Made by a program: the position numbers and the translations under genes. 64,000 nucleotides of DNA, from assembly GCA_022494885.1 (NCBI GenBank), contig JAGVSM010000920.1, positions 1 to 64,000 on the forward strand, written 5' to 3'. The stretch comes from Micrasema longulum. Lineage: Eukaryota; Arthropoda; Insecta; Trichoptera; Brachycentridae. Of the stretch, positions 33,411 to 44,024 are shown piece after piece; the stretch's first letter is position 1; each line of letters begins with the position of its first letter. A model generated the notes under the pieces. That model was not told the DNA's origin. It saw nothing but the letters and a program-made list of their open reading frames with translations, and ran no database searches.

Positions 33411-33414
33411 AGGC

Positions 33415-33560
33415 TAAGTTTTCTTCATAGAAACGTATTCACGCTTTTTTTCCTTTATTATGGCACAAGAGCAATGATTTTTTTGCACACTATACATATT
33501 TACGTTTGGCGTATCTTTATTGTTTTGTTTTTTGAGAAATTGTTTACTACGGGACTAGAA
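33415..33560 (+). repeat. Family H repeat, possible Helitron 3' region
   Basis: TTTTCTTCATAGAAACGTAT...TTATTATGGCACAAGAGCAA...GCACACTATACATAT...TTGTTTTGTTTTTTGAGAAA resembles 36240-36375 in the same order. It lies right after the helicase remnant, so it may be the 3' non-coding part of the same Helitron. No CTRR end with hairpin was pinned down. Confidence 0.4.
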
Positions 33561-33775
33561 CCATCCAAAAACTTGTAAAAGCGATATCTATAAAAACATG
33601 ATATATATTTTTGAAAAATGCAAAACGTACTCACACAGAAACAACTTTCTGATACTTTATATACTCAAATATCAATTGATTAAAACTTCCTGTGACCCGT
33701 ATCCTCAAAAGTTATGTAATCCGAAACCAAAAAATAAAAATTTACGTACATCTAAATGTTATTAAATATTTTAAT

Positions 33776-33915
33776 ATAACCACTTACCGACTTTTCTATG
33801 TGTACCAGGTTTGAGACGTACCTGTCTCTTCGTCAGTACACCAATTAAACAAACATGAAAACCCACTATACACCTTTTACCATAGTTGTTGCACAAAAAT
33901 ATAAAACCAACATGT
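33776..33915. mobile_element. Truncated copy of the 30374 inverted-repeat element (left end)
   Basis: It matches 30376-30520 including ACCACTTACCGACTTT, GAGACGTACCTGTCTCTTCG and ACTATACACCTT...CCATAGTTGTTGCACAAAAA. The hammerhead core has changes (GAAAC to CAAAC, CTGACGA preceded by TA). The right half is missing. Confidence 0.7.
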
Positions 33916-34446
33916 TCAATAAAGCCCATCATACGATGTTCCATTGTAATGGTCACCCTATGCCTTCGATATTCGTCGTAATTCACACATTTGAATATCG
34001 AGGCGCCAATTTTTATCGAAACTCAACCGAACAGCTTTACAACACACTACCGCATTCCTCCCGTGCGCCTTGAACGCACATGGTCCTTGACAATAGGTAT
34101 CCCATTCTTGTAGTTTTTTTGCTGTTCGCGTTAAGTAAACATTTTTTCTAACAATTTCCACAATAAATCAGATTTATTTTATTTCTACAGGAGGAATGTG
34201 AATGTATTTGTTTTCAAGTTTCAATTTGAAAGATTCAAAAGTTATCCAAATGGGTCTATAAATTTTATTTATCACAAAGAGAAATCATTCACAGTAACAT
34301 TATGATATCTTCTACTTTATACTAATGTCTTCTTAAAAAGATTTACTCACCTATTTAGAATACTCCCTCAAGAGGTGAGTTAAGCAGGTGACATCATTGT
34401 TTTGAACGTCTTTTTTAAATATTTTAAATTGATATTAGTACAAGTC
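33916..34446. other. No firm feature; mildly GC-richer around 33930-34100
   Basis: Overlapping 67-72 codon frames occur on both strands (33771-34161) but show no known motif. Confidence 0.3.
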
Positions 34447-34515
34447 TAGTGTCGTCGGCTCGTGAATGAGAGGTCTGAGGTCTACGCACTACTCTACCAC
34501 AACTCAAATCTTATA
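34447..34515 (+). mobile_element. SINE D head, degenerate
   Basis: GTGTCGTCGGCTCGTGAATG...AGGTCTGAGGTCTACGCA...CTCTACCACAACTCAAAT aligns with the SINE D heads at 36755 and 40383. Confidence 0.45.
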
Positions 34516-34742
34516 CTTATCTTATACGAAGTATATTCAGAAAAAAAGTGTACTAGATTAATACATATTTTTGGAAAAAGTTTATTTGAAAAAAAAACAA
34601 CAGGATATTGTTGAAAGACTTGTTAAACTACGCGATGAATTACCAACCGAACAAGTCACGGAGGCGTAAGAAAAATTACGTTGAATTATAATAATATCGC
34701 CAGGGCCGCGATTATGATGGGAAGCTAAGGATGTCATACCTT

Positions 34743-34993
34743 CACCATGATGGTATAGTTGAAGATAAATTATCTCGAGTGATTACGAATATACACTAGC
34801 GACCCCCACCTTCAAGTTTTGGGCAGGTACATAGATATGTAACAAGGGCAAGCGTACGCCACGGTACCTACACATATCTACGCACTAACGTGACATAGTT
34901 TCATTATGACGTCATAGTTGAAGATACATTTTCTAGAAGATGCACAACTGACCCCCCCTTTTCAAGTTTTGACGTGAGTACATTGGTTTATAC
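34743..34993 (+). repeat. Imperfect direct duplication (two ~90-bp units)
   Basis: Unit 1 (34743-34850) and unit 2 (34901-34993) share TCATAGTTGAAGATA-type sequence, TCTAGAAG/TCTCGAGTG, GACCCCCCCTT and TTCAAGTTTTG. Unit 2 contains the palindrome TGACGTCA at 34906-34913. The period is about 158 bp. Confidence 0.55.
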
Positions 34994-35247
34994 CGGCAGG
35001 TCTAGTACCCCCCGATACGCATATTGGGCACTTTTTTTTATCACAGAAGCCTATTTAAAATGTAAATGAGAACTATTTTAAATTTCATTGAAGTAACGAA
35101 CGTGGACTTATTTAAGGGGTCATTCATTGGTTGGATTCAATCATATGACATCGAGATGACAAGTCGGTAGAATATACCAAGGTAGACAGAGATAGTACAT
35201 AAATTCAGTTTATCGTCTTGATATGTAACTACAAAGCGTTCATAATC

Positions 35248-35319
35248 GCGGTACAGGAATCGAATCCTGATCGACATGAAACAAAAGTTTTTACCATTAA
35301 ATTACAAGATAGTAGCCGG
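35248..35319 (-). repeat. tRNA-like sequence, degenerate
   Basis: A 72-nt minus-strand stretch has an A-box-like AATTTAATGGTAAA and a clean B-box/T-arm CAGGATTCGATTCCTG. Acceptor pairing is poor (about four of seven). It could be a tRNA pseudogene or the head of a SINE without its body. Confidence 0.35.
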
Positions 35320-36216
35320 AATTATGAATGTATGAATAAAATATTCATGATTAGTAATCTTGATAACTCACAGATATAGTTACTATAATTCCATACGTAC
35401 ATATTTTATATTCATATATTTTGTTTATTGTGTGAGTATATTTGTAAATGCTGTTTGCTTACCATGAAAATCAAATACAATATTCTATCAACATATCCCA
35501 CGGACTTACACCTTAAAATATAAGTACATATAACACCAAATCGGACACTCAATTTAAAAAAATAAAAAACAATGATAACATTTGATAACCGCTTGATTTA
35601 TGGTCATTGGACAGTGACAAATACCAAATACACCCCTATTAATGGACACCTTTGTCGGAATTAAAATATCACTCGGACATCTCAAGTCCAAGGACACAAT
35701 AAAAATTAGGTACTCATTTGAGGTGATGTGACGTGAATTAATGATGATGTGATTAATATTTCGTTTATGTGTCATTCCTAAAAAACTCTTTTGTGTGCTC
35801 CCGAAAACGAGGTGCGCCGCCATAAAAGGCATATTTATTGGAGATATTATATTATAAATAGGAAACACCTTCACAATTTCTTATTTTTTATTGTAATTTT
35901 ATTGGAATTTATTTACAATTCAAATTATCTCATCTAACCTAAACATTTATGGACTAAGTCAAAATTATGCGGTATGAAAATGATTTCAGACGAAAATAAA
36001 TTTACCATCAAATGTTTGTAGACGAATATAGATTATTTATCCATCTACTGCACAAATATTTCTGGATGATTCTAAATTTGCCTGCTTATATGTTACTGGT
36101 CATACATAAATTTTTACACTGATTTTTTGGTGATATAGTACCTACCCACTGAAATATTTTTGAAAGAATGTAAATTAATTATTTTTTTCAACTGCTTAGG
36201 TATATTAAAAAAGAGT
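35320..36216. other. AT-rich DNA; 106-codon minus frame judged chance
   Basis: The frame at 35554-35874 has no recognisable domain or family and no supporting signal. Confidence 0.35.
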
Positions 36217-36375
36217 AATATTGAGACAAAACACCGTTTTACTTTTCTTCATACAAGTGTATTCTCGTATTTTCTCCGTGGATTATGGCTCTACAAAAAT
36301 GATTTTTTACACACTGTAGATATATTTTGAATTAGCGTCTCTCTGTTCTGTTTTATTGATAAATTATTTCTTATG
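36217..36375 (+). repeat. Family H repeat, second copy
   Basis: CACCGTTTTACTTTTCTTCA, TTTTCTCCGTGGATTATGGC, TTTTTTACACACTGTAGATA and TTCTGTTTTATTGATAAATT follow the order of 33415-33560. Confidence 0.4.
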
Positions 36376-36754
36376 GGATCACGCAGAAGCCCAAAAAAGC
36401 GACCAGTTTTTTCTGCCGTCTTTGAACGTAGGTACGGTAAATAAATATGGATAGTAAATAATTTTGAACAACGAAAAATGTACCGAAAATGAAAATTTCA
36501 TTCCGAGACCCTTTCTAAAAAAATACCTAAATAAATTTACTTTGGGGGTCTGGAAAAAGGGACAGCGAAACGTCAATCTTGTCGATTTAAGTTAGGCAAA
36601 TCTAGTCCGACGTGCAGTTGTTTTATTCGCTCAAATTCAAATCAAAATTGTTTGGCAATGCAAATCCTCGTGAATCAAAATACGAAACATACTACATATT
36701 GTTTTAACTTACAATTTGGAAAGATAAGCTTCTAAAGTTTCGATTTTATAAAAT

Positions 36755-36920
36755 CGGGTTGTGGTCCCGTGGCTACTTTTGTAGACTTGATCAGAGGTCT
36801 AAGGTTCAAACCCACTCTACTACAACTTAATTCCTATTTTCTAATAGTGAGTTATTTGACAACTCTTTTTTGAAAATCCTTTAAATTGAAATATTTTGGT
36901 AAATCTCAAATAAAAAAAAA
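36755..36920 (+). mobile_element. SINE D
   Basis: Head GGGTTGTGGTCCCGTGGCTA, then AGGTCTAAGGTTCAAACCC (B-box-like), CTACTACAACTTAATTCC, TTTTCTAATAGTGAGTTATT, and a body ending in AAATTGAAATATTTTGGTAA and an A-run. The same head-body order occurs at 40383-40525. Confidence 0.7.
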
Positions 36921-36997
36921 GTTTTAATTCTATATTAATATTCTAATTTTTTTTTTACGAATCTAAATTGATTTATTTTAATTCAGTGGTGTAAATC

Positions 36998-37257
36998 ATG
37001 ATCATCAATTTCCCTATCCACAGCCAGTGGTGCAAAGGGCACTGCATTTTAATAACATTAGTAAAGTATATAGATCGTTTTTGTTTCATGGGAGATAAGG
37101 AGATTAGTCTTACGCTTCAGGTGTCAGTCCAGGAACAAAGAAACATTTCAGTATAAAACCAGTTTTCAAACCAATACTCCACAACCATTCTGTCAGGGAT
37201 CGATTCAAGACTTCAAGCATGGTAGGCAAACGCACCAATACTACACTACGAGGTGGA
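36998..37257 (-). mobile_element. SINE A
   Basis: A full-length but diverged copy. The tail is ATGATCATG, the body has CCTGGACTGACACCTGAAGC and GTAAGACTAATCTCC, and the head has GTTTGCCTACCATGCTTGAA and CTCGTAGTGTAGTATTGG. It sits directly beside a short acidic reading frame discussed under findings. Confidence 0.85.
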
Positions 37258-38189
37258 CTTATATCCACTTGATTTCCGTTTTCAGAATCTTCACCTGAAT
37301 CAGCCATCGAGAAAAAAACATTTGTCCAGGGTTGTATGTAAAACTGTATTCGTAATCCCCCCGGACACAGACAATGTGGTGCAAATAAATCATTGAATAC
37401 ATTTACTTAAAACAGGTTTATTTAAAATAAGACATAGTCAAAAGTTCTACGTTTTTCGGACAAACAAAAAACTCGAATGATTTTTTTTAAATTACAAATA
37501 ATGTATCTATCCCACAACAATTTTAACGTTACTGCAATGAAAGTTATTTAAAATAAATTATAATTTTTTTGTTGTTTGATTTTTGGCCTTACAATACTTA
37601 AATAGTTGTTTTAGTGATTCAATGTAAAATGCATAATTTATTATCCTCATATTTATTGGTGCAATAAATATTAAGGACATTATTAAAATTAAAATAAAAA
37701 CGCTATTAAAATAAGTTTATGACGAAGTAAAATTCAAAATAATTATTATAAAGTGAAATTAACGATAATGTGTTTTGATTTTTATATTGAATATATATTT
37801 TTTATTAGCTTATGAATATTCATTAGCCATTATCTTACCCAATCAAACTATAAGCCCACCGTTTCCCCCTTTTATTATATCTGGAAAATATTTTTACTCT
37901 TAGTTTAAGATGAATCACAAAATATGTGTTTTTTTACAATTTTGCTTAGATTTTTTGGACTGAGCGTAAGCAGTCTGACCATGTCACGTTTTTTCTAGGT
38001 TAAGAAAACGGTAAAAATGATTAAACAAATAAATTAATAAAATTTAAAATTCTCGTTAACACAAATTTATTTGTAAATAAATTTTCTTTCAAAAACATAT
38101 TAATTTATCTTTTTTTGCAACATAATAATACTTATTATTAATAGACTTAATTTATTGCTCCGTTTACTATTTTAAGAAAAAATATATTT
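37258..38189. other. AT-rich DNA; short ATG-initiated peptide at 37262-37307
   Basis: The minus strand starts MADSGEDSENGNQVD directly before the SINE. Otherwise nothing is recognised. Confidence 0.3.
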
Positions 38190-39490
38190 ATTTTATCCGT
38201 GTCCAGGCAGATGAAGAATACCGTTTTTTGTGAAATAGAACCGGGGAGAACCATAAATGAGTGTTTCCGACATGATGGCTTCTCTGAAAAGGGGAATCAA
38301 GTAGAGATATATTATCTCTTTGATACTGTCGATCATGAAGTCTTGTTAAAAAAGCTGTATGACATTGGTTTCTCGAATGGTATGTTAAAATCAACAGTGA
38401 GCTACCTCTGGCAGCCTGCGTGGTGTAGTGGTCAAGACGCTTGACTCACTCACGGAAGGTTCCGGGTTTAATTCCCGGTAAGAACAAAAAAATAAAGGTG
38501 AGTTTTCTCATGCCTGGGTTTTATGTTTTATGGTTTTATATGGCCCCTAGCTTATTGTGGTGCAAAAAAACTGGAGGTTTATTGATAATATTAAGAATGT
38601 AATTTTGAAATCGCGATTTCTGTTATTTGCTCATGATTCAAATATTTTCTTAAACGTAACAACTTTGGACGATTTTTGTCTTCTTTAAGCGGACATGAAT
38701 TTTCGGCCACGTCTTTCGCTAGGGCCCAAAAACTTTATTTTTTCGCTTCAAAATAAATTACCAAAATCTGTTACGAACATCAAATGTAAAGGATCTGGGC
38801 GTTAGATTTGTGAACACCCTGATATTTCATGATTACATAGAGGTAATCAGTGGTAAATCATTGAAGATATTAGGATTCATTCTGCGTACTGCCAGGGTTT
38901 TCGAAAATACCCGCGTACTGAGAACTTTTTACAACTTCTTGGTGCGGAATAGACTCAAAAGTGGCTCAATAATTTGGGAACCACATGAACTGAAGTACTC
39001 CTTATGATAAAGAAAATCCAAAAAAGTTTCTTAAATATCTCAACATTAAAGAGTGCAAGTATTATCCTTGACTCTACCTGACCGACTTTCTCTAGAGTAT
39101 GCTAGGAAAAACAGTTTAGAGACGAGAATCAATGTGTATTTGACTGCATTTTTTTGTCGATTGTTGCGCGGTATGGTCGACAATCCTAAAATTTGAGCAT
39201 TGGTTTGTATGTGCCTGATAATTACCTAAGACAGCGTACACATAGATTGTTTCATATTCTAATATACAGGACCAACTTGCCGATGGTTATGCCTGTTGGA
39301 ATAGCTACCGTTATGCTGAACAACATCTCTCTGGATCTCGATCTGTTCCTTGTATTCGAAGTGGTTTTCCGGAGCAGGATTATAGTAACTACTCTGACAA
39401 GAATCTCTTTCACGATTTTTTTTATTTTTATAATATGTACTTCTTGAATCTTAGATACTAATGTAAATATTATTTTTAAATAAATGAATT
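38190..39490 (+). mobile_element. Jockey-like LINE L5, interrupted by SINE B
   Basis: RT pieces come in order: RTINECFRHDGFSEKGNQVE, LFDTVDHEVLLKKLYDIGF (RT motif with the AFD-like aspartate) and STVSYLW. After the SINE: NIKNVILKSRFLLFAHDSNI (catalytic FADD changed to FAHD), FLNVTTLDDF, then ISGKSLKILGFILRTARVFE and FLVRNRLKSGSIIWEPHE. The tail reads LRQRTHRLFHILIYRTNLPM. It ends with an A-rich 3' region near 39490. Frames shift repeatedly and one catalytic aspartate is lost, so it is dead. Confidence 0.85.
38415..38575 (+). mobile_element. SINE B inserted in LINE L5
   Basis: Head CCTGCGTGGTGTAGTGGTCA, then GGTTCCGGGTTTAATTCCCG with good A and B boxes. The body is TTTCTCATGCCTGGGTTTTA and TAGCTTATTGTGGTGC, ending in A7. 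The 3' half matches 24150-24225 (minus) and 56120-56160 (plus). It splits the LINE between SYLW and NIKNV. Confidence 0.85.
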
Positions 39491-39589
39491 TAATCGAATC
39501 TTGTACAGTAGTGGTTTGCGCATTTACTTACCAAGATTGAGGCATGATTACTTAACAGTGTGGTCCAATTTTTTAAGGTGGTTCAGAAG

Positions 39590-39720
39590 TGTAATGTTTC
39601 ATTGCTTTTGTATTGGCACCTGAAGCGTAAGACTGATTGCTTTAAGATGATTAAGTTAGACTGGATGTTTCGTTTAATGCAGTGCACTTTGCTTTATCGT
39701 GTGGGAAAAGGGGAATTATT
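39590..39720 (+). mobile_element. SINE A, 3' part
   Basis: GGCACCTGAAGCGTAAGACT, GATTGCTTTAAGATGATTAA, ATGCAGTGCACTTTGC and GTGGGAAAAGGGGAAT match the SINE A body. The head is absent. Confidence 0.75.
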
Positions 39721-40382
39721 TTAAGATTACATTTTAGAGGTCAATTATTTGGCTTAGTACAGCCTTGAAAAACAATATTTTTCGTAATCTCGCCGGGAAT
39801 CAAACCCCAAACTCTTTCACAAAGCAAACGCTTTAGTCATTTTTTACACATTTTTATTTGATTATTTAGTTTAACCTAATCACATTCGTTTAATTTTGAA
39901 AGCGTATGGCTTATTTTGCCGTTAGCAGATAATGCTTTTTAAGGATACCACACACGATCTGTACATCAATACGTCATCCGACAAAAAAACCGTCGGTTGA
40001 TTGATTGATCTGACAGCCAATGGCCTAAGACTACTGTAGGATCACTCTGGCGATGACTGATCTTTAAGTTAACACGCGAATGATAGCGTATGTACATTCG
40101 GATACAACTTACAATATATCTATGTTTGGAATGATTTATTGCTGGCGCATGAGTTTGATGGCATAATTTATTTTATTATCTCATGATTTATTCACTTTTT
40201 TAAGTTTCGTTTGTGTATTAACTACTTTGAGACATATTAAAAGTACAAAAATATAAGGCATTATAATTTTGACAGAAAATAAGAAACCCTATTGAAATAT
40301 CAAGTTTGCGTTCAAACATTTAATATATCAATAACAAAGGAACATTTAAACTAGTTTTAAGAAGGTAACAAATATAAAGTAC
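39721..40382. other. No recognised gene
   Basis: 39780-39840 may hold a decayed SINE head in minus orientation (CGCCGGGAATCAAACCCCAA). The rest is AT-rich. Confidence 0.3.
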
Positions 40383-40525
40383 CGGGTTGTGGTCCCGTGG
40401 CTAGACTGATCCATCTTTTGCACCCCGCTCTATCACAACGTACTTCCCATTTTCTAATAGAGAGTTATTTACTAGTCGTTGAAAATGTCCCGCAAAATTG
40501 AAATATTTGAGTAAATCAGAAAAAC
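40383..40525 (+). mobile_element. SINE D
   Basis: GGGTTGTGGTCCCGTGGCTA, a shortened middle, CCGCTCTATCACAACGTACT, CATTTTCTAATAGAGAGTTA, AAAATTGAAATATTTGAGTA. Confidence 0.7.
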
Positions 40526-41337
40526 GCAATTATTTATTGAGTTAAAAAAATATGTAATGATTGAAAATTTTGAACGTTTTAATTTAATTAAATTTAGTTT
40601 TACTAAATTAATTAGAAGAAAACAAAAGCCATTGTAACAAAAAAAACAATATTTACAAACAAACAAAAATTATAGGCCAATAAAAGTTTTTCTTAATAAA
40701 AATACCATAAATATATTTAAATAATATATAAATACAATGCAAAAAAAATAAGAAAAAAAGTACGTTTTTTGTGTAATATTTTCATTTTTCAATCTATACG
40801 AGTATAACGATACATCCATTTAATATAAGCTCTTTCGTTGCCCTCAATGTAGACAAATATTAAAAAGGTATTTTTTTTTGTATGTTTCATTTTAATTCAA
40901 GGTTTCATATGTTAATTCTGACTTAAATTACTGCCCCAAGATTTTTCACCGAATAAGATCAGGGATAGTTATACAAAACTACCAATTTGAAAAGTTCAAG
41001 AGATGTTAAAGTTTTCTGTTGATGTGTTGACCTTTTTTACTGATTAGTCACTTTATTATTCAATGTTTTTACCTACCATACTCGTGTGTGGAGTATTGTG
41101 TCAATAATATTATATTATAATTATCTGTTGCGAGCCGCGCTAAAAAAAAAATAAACGCTTTTAATTCATTACATATTTTCGAGGGAGCTATACAAGTCGT
41201 TCAAAAATATTGATTTTATTTATTAGGCAAAATTTTTTAGCAAAACAATTTAATTTGTTATAATTTAAGTACATACCTGCAATTCTTTCTACTCATCTGA
41301 TAAGGTAATTTAAATAAATCTTTTGCCTTGCAATTAA
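40526..41337. other. AT-rich DNA, nothing recognised
   Basis: No supported feature. Confidence 0.4.
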
Positions 41338-41556
41338 GTTTAGTGGTGTAATGGTCAGTGCGTTTTCCTACTATGCAAGAGGTCTCGGGTCAGATTCCCA
41401 AAAAAAATATTTGAAAGGGTGTCCCTGGACTCGTACCTGAAGCGTAAGACTGATCATCTTACCTTCATGTAACAAAAACGATTAAGATACGCTGCAATTG
41501 GTGTAACAACGTAGTGCCCTGTGTACCATTATGCGTGGAAAGGTAATGATGATGAT
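41338..41556 (+). mobile_element. SINE A with internal deletion
   Basis: Head TTTAGTGGTGTAATGGTCAG, CAAGAGGTCTCGGGTCAGAT; body GTCCCTGGACTCGTACCTGA to TGTACCATTATGCG; tail GATGATGATT. The A-rich link between head and body is shorter than in other copies. Confidence 0.85.
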
Positions 41557-41920
41557 TTGTATTGAAAACAAAATAAAGTATTTGACTGAAAAATTTTACT
41601 AGAATTTCCTAAAATCCCTGGAAGACCTATTAAATGAAGCCCGAAGAATCGAATTTTCTGGAATGTAACAGTAGGTGACAGATTTCTGTTCATTGATATT
41701 TTTTTTATTTCTAATTTTTTAAATATTTATTTATCAAAAGGATACAAAAAATAATATATAAATTATCAAGTCCTACGGAACTGTATAAAATGTATTTTCC
41801 TTCATTTAAATTATTTATTGAAAATTCTTGATGGAATTCCATTGTAATAATGTAATAACTTATATATACATATAAGCTATTAATTTAAAAAATACTTGGT
41901 ACACTTCTACTTATTTATTT

Positions 41921-41966
41921 TGACCGATTAGCGCTTTCACCCTCTAATAGGCATCTTCAGACTGGT
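41921..41966 (-). ncRNA. Hammerhead-ribozyme-like motif
   Basis: Minus strand: ACCAGT, CTGAAGA core, extra T, stem II GCC/GGT, GAA, palindromic AGCGCT, A, ATCGGT (five of six pairs with ACCAGT). It lies about 80 bp downstream of the LINE C-terminus at 42000-42450 and in the same orientation, so it may be the 3' end of that element. Confidence 0.4.
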
Positions 41967-41999
41967 TCGTCAGCAGGTGCTAGTTAAGTTCTAATATAT

Positions 42000-42450
42000 A
42001 TATACATAATCTTATCTCTTAAATTCTATAAACATATACAAACTTTTATTACTATAAATAAAAAATTGTCCAAATAAAATCTCGATATAAAAAAATCTTA
42101 GAAAATCTCAATATAAAAACCACGTTCTAAGAGCCAGATTCTCAGCAGACGTCTTTCTCTTGAGCCAAATAAGTTTTTTTTTTTATTTATATTTAATGGG
42201 AGCATATTAAGCATTTTTGGTACATTGTACTCAAGTGTTCTTTTCCCGTATTTATTATTGTATTTAGGAAGAGCTAGTCCATCTACATTAGTGAACTGAG
42301 TATTATATACATGCTCCAATGTATTCCTATATTCAGATAGAGACGCATGCTGAGAAACCAGCTTGGACCATAATAGAGCTCTAATAGATATAATATTTAT
42401 TAATTTATATAATAAGGATATTGGAAAATCGTGTAGCTAACCGTAAATTT
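42000..42450 (-). pseudogene. Retroelement RT C-terminal fragment
   Basis: An uninterrupted minus frame reads LINIISIRALLWSKLVSQHA, SLSEYRNTLEHVYNTQF, GLALPKYNNKYGKRTLEYN, VPKMLNMLPLNI. The 'LP......GKR+L.Y..PK.+N.LP..I' pattern is the C-terminal end of LINE-type polymerases. No palm motifs remain. About 110 codons lack stops, so this piece is less eroded than most. Confidence 0.65.
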
Positions 42451-42469
42451 TTTTCAATTAATAATTTGA

Positions 42470-42775
42470 TCATTGAATTTTGTAAGTTCTAAACAAGGTT
42501 TAGGTTTGTATTACTGGAAAAAAATCTCTCCTCCTTTCCTTTTTCCTCTTTCCTCTTTTTTTTCCCATTGAGTAAAAATTTCGATTTAAGGTAATTTATA
42601 AACAAATACGTTTATTTCTATTTTTATATTTCTTTAGCTTCTTAATTTTTTTTCTATAAAAATAAAACTTTTATTTTATTGGTTGGTTGGAAGAAATTTC
42701 CATTTGGCAATAAACCCGCCAATGTACAAATAACATCATGTACAAAAAGTTAAATAAAATAAAATAAAATAAAAA
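42470..42775 (+). mobile_element. LINE L9 3' UTR
   Basis: This is a plus-strand match to the L9 3' UTR at 265-840: pyrimidine-rich CCTTTCCTTTTTCCTCTTTC, CCATTGAGTAAAAATTTCGA, GGTAATTTATAAACAAATAC, CCATTTGGCAATAAACCCGC, TGTACAAAAAGTTAAATAAA and an (AAAAT)n tail. It shows the L9 sequence without the L10 insertion. Confidence 0.75.
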
Positions 42776-43284
42776 ATCCACGAGGGTAGAGCGTATCTTA
42801 TAATTGATTCTAAAAGTTACATTATTGACATTATTTTATTAATTTGAGTTATTTCTTTATTTTCAGTACTTCGTTGGACCGAGTTGCTGCAGTTGGCTTC
42901 CCCGCCCGAAGTAAAATGGTTTCTTGAAGAGAAAAAGTGTCTGATATATAGTTCACGATAGTGACTGTCACGTCTCTTTGTTCGACATGTTAAGTAATCT
43001 AAGCAATACTAAAACAAAACCCCATTTCTACACTTAACTAGAGTGAGTTCTCACTTACCAAAACGTGAGACTGATAAAGTTTTACCGTTTTCTAATATGT
43101 CTAACACCAACTAAAGAACTCTTTAGAAAAACTAAACTATTAAACATTGATGAACTATTTTAACTTAAATTTTAAAAATATATAGGTAAGTCACTAATAT
43201 AATTTTATTTAAGGCTATCAACAGGCTTGTGGAAAGGCTTCTATAAGCCTTCAAATAGATTGGCATTAATGAGTATATATTATA

Positions 43285-44000
43285 TAGTTAGTGGACCCGA
43301 CAGACATTGTTCTGCCGGAACGTTGGTTTGCCTGCTTCAATCTTGGAAAAATACTTTTCATTGACAGGTAGGTACCTAGGTACTTGTTTGTGATTAAATT
43401 CCAAAACTAAAAATTGATAATATTTGAATATTGAATGTAAGTAGGTACCCAGGTACTTGTTTATGGTTGAATCCCAAAACATAAAAAAAATATTTTTTCA
43501 AATATGGCATTTTTTTCGCAAACGTCAAACTCCGGTCTTCTCACCAACAGAGGGGTGTACTTATGTATGAATACGATTTTTTAAAATGCATTAAATTTAA
43601 TATTGTTTTAGCATTACTAAAAATCCAGTAAAAAATAATAAATGGGTAGAAATTATAAGGAATTTAAGTAAAAAAATCTGATCAATCAAGATCCACAAAA
43701 AACAAATGTTGTTTGTAAACATTAAAAAACAAACTTTTTTTATATCCAAAAAAACAATATCTCTCCACGTTTTTGCAAATGCATTCTCCTCAAACGCAAC
43801 CCTGGTAGATCAATGAATAATTCATTTATGCTACTAACTTATTTTTTACACATTAGATTGAAGATTTTAATATCTACGAACACGCACATCGCAAAGATCT
43901 ATATTTCTCTGAAAACCACACGTAAATCTGTTAAGCCGTTTAGAAGAAGTTCAGTGACATCACACGTATAGAGAAATTATATATTTAAAGATAACACTTA
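43285..44000. mobile_element. Possible non-autonomous transposon with conserved end motifs
   Basis: The left end GTGGACCCGACAGACATTGT and right end GTTTAGAAGAAGTTCAGTGA resemble boundary motifs I know from dispersed insect elements. A direct repeat of about 40 bp lies inside (43367-43407 and 43439-43480, core GGTACTTGTTTRTG). No protein is seen. Boundaries and class are uncertain. Confidence 0.35.
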
Positions 44001-44024
44001 ATCTAAACATTTTCAAATCTATTT

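Noticed and set aside
35248..35319. Possible functional tRNA on the minus strand
   Set aside because: The T-arm is good, but only about four of seven acceptor pairs form and the anticodon arm is poor.
35554..35874. 106-codon minus-strand frame
   Set aside because: No family resemblance, no splice or start support; length is within chance for this much sequence.
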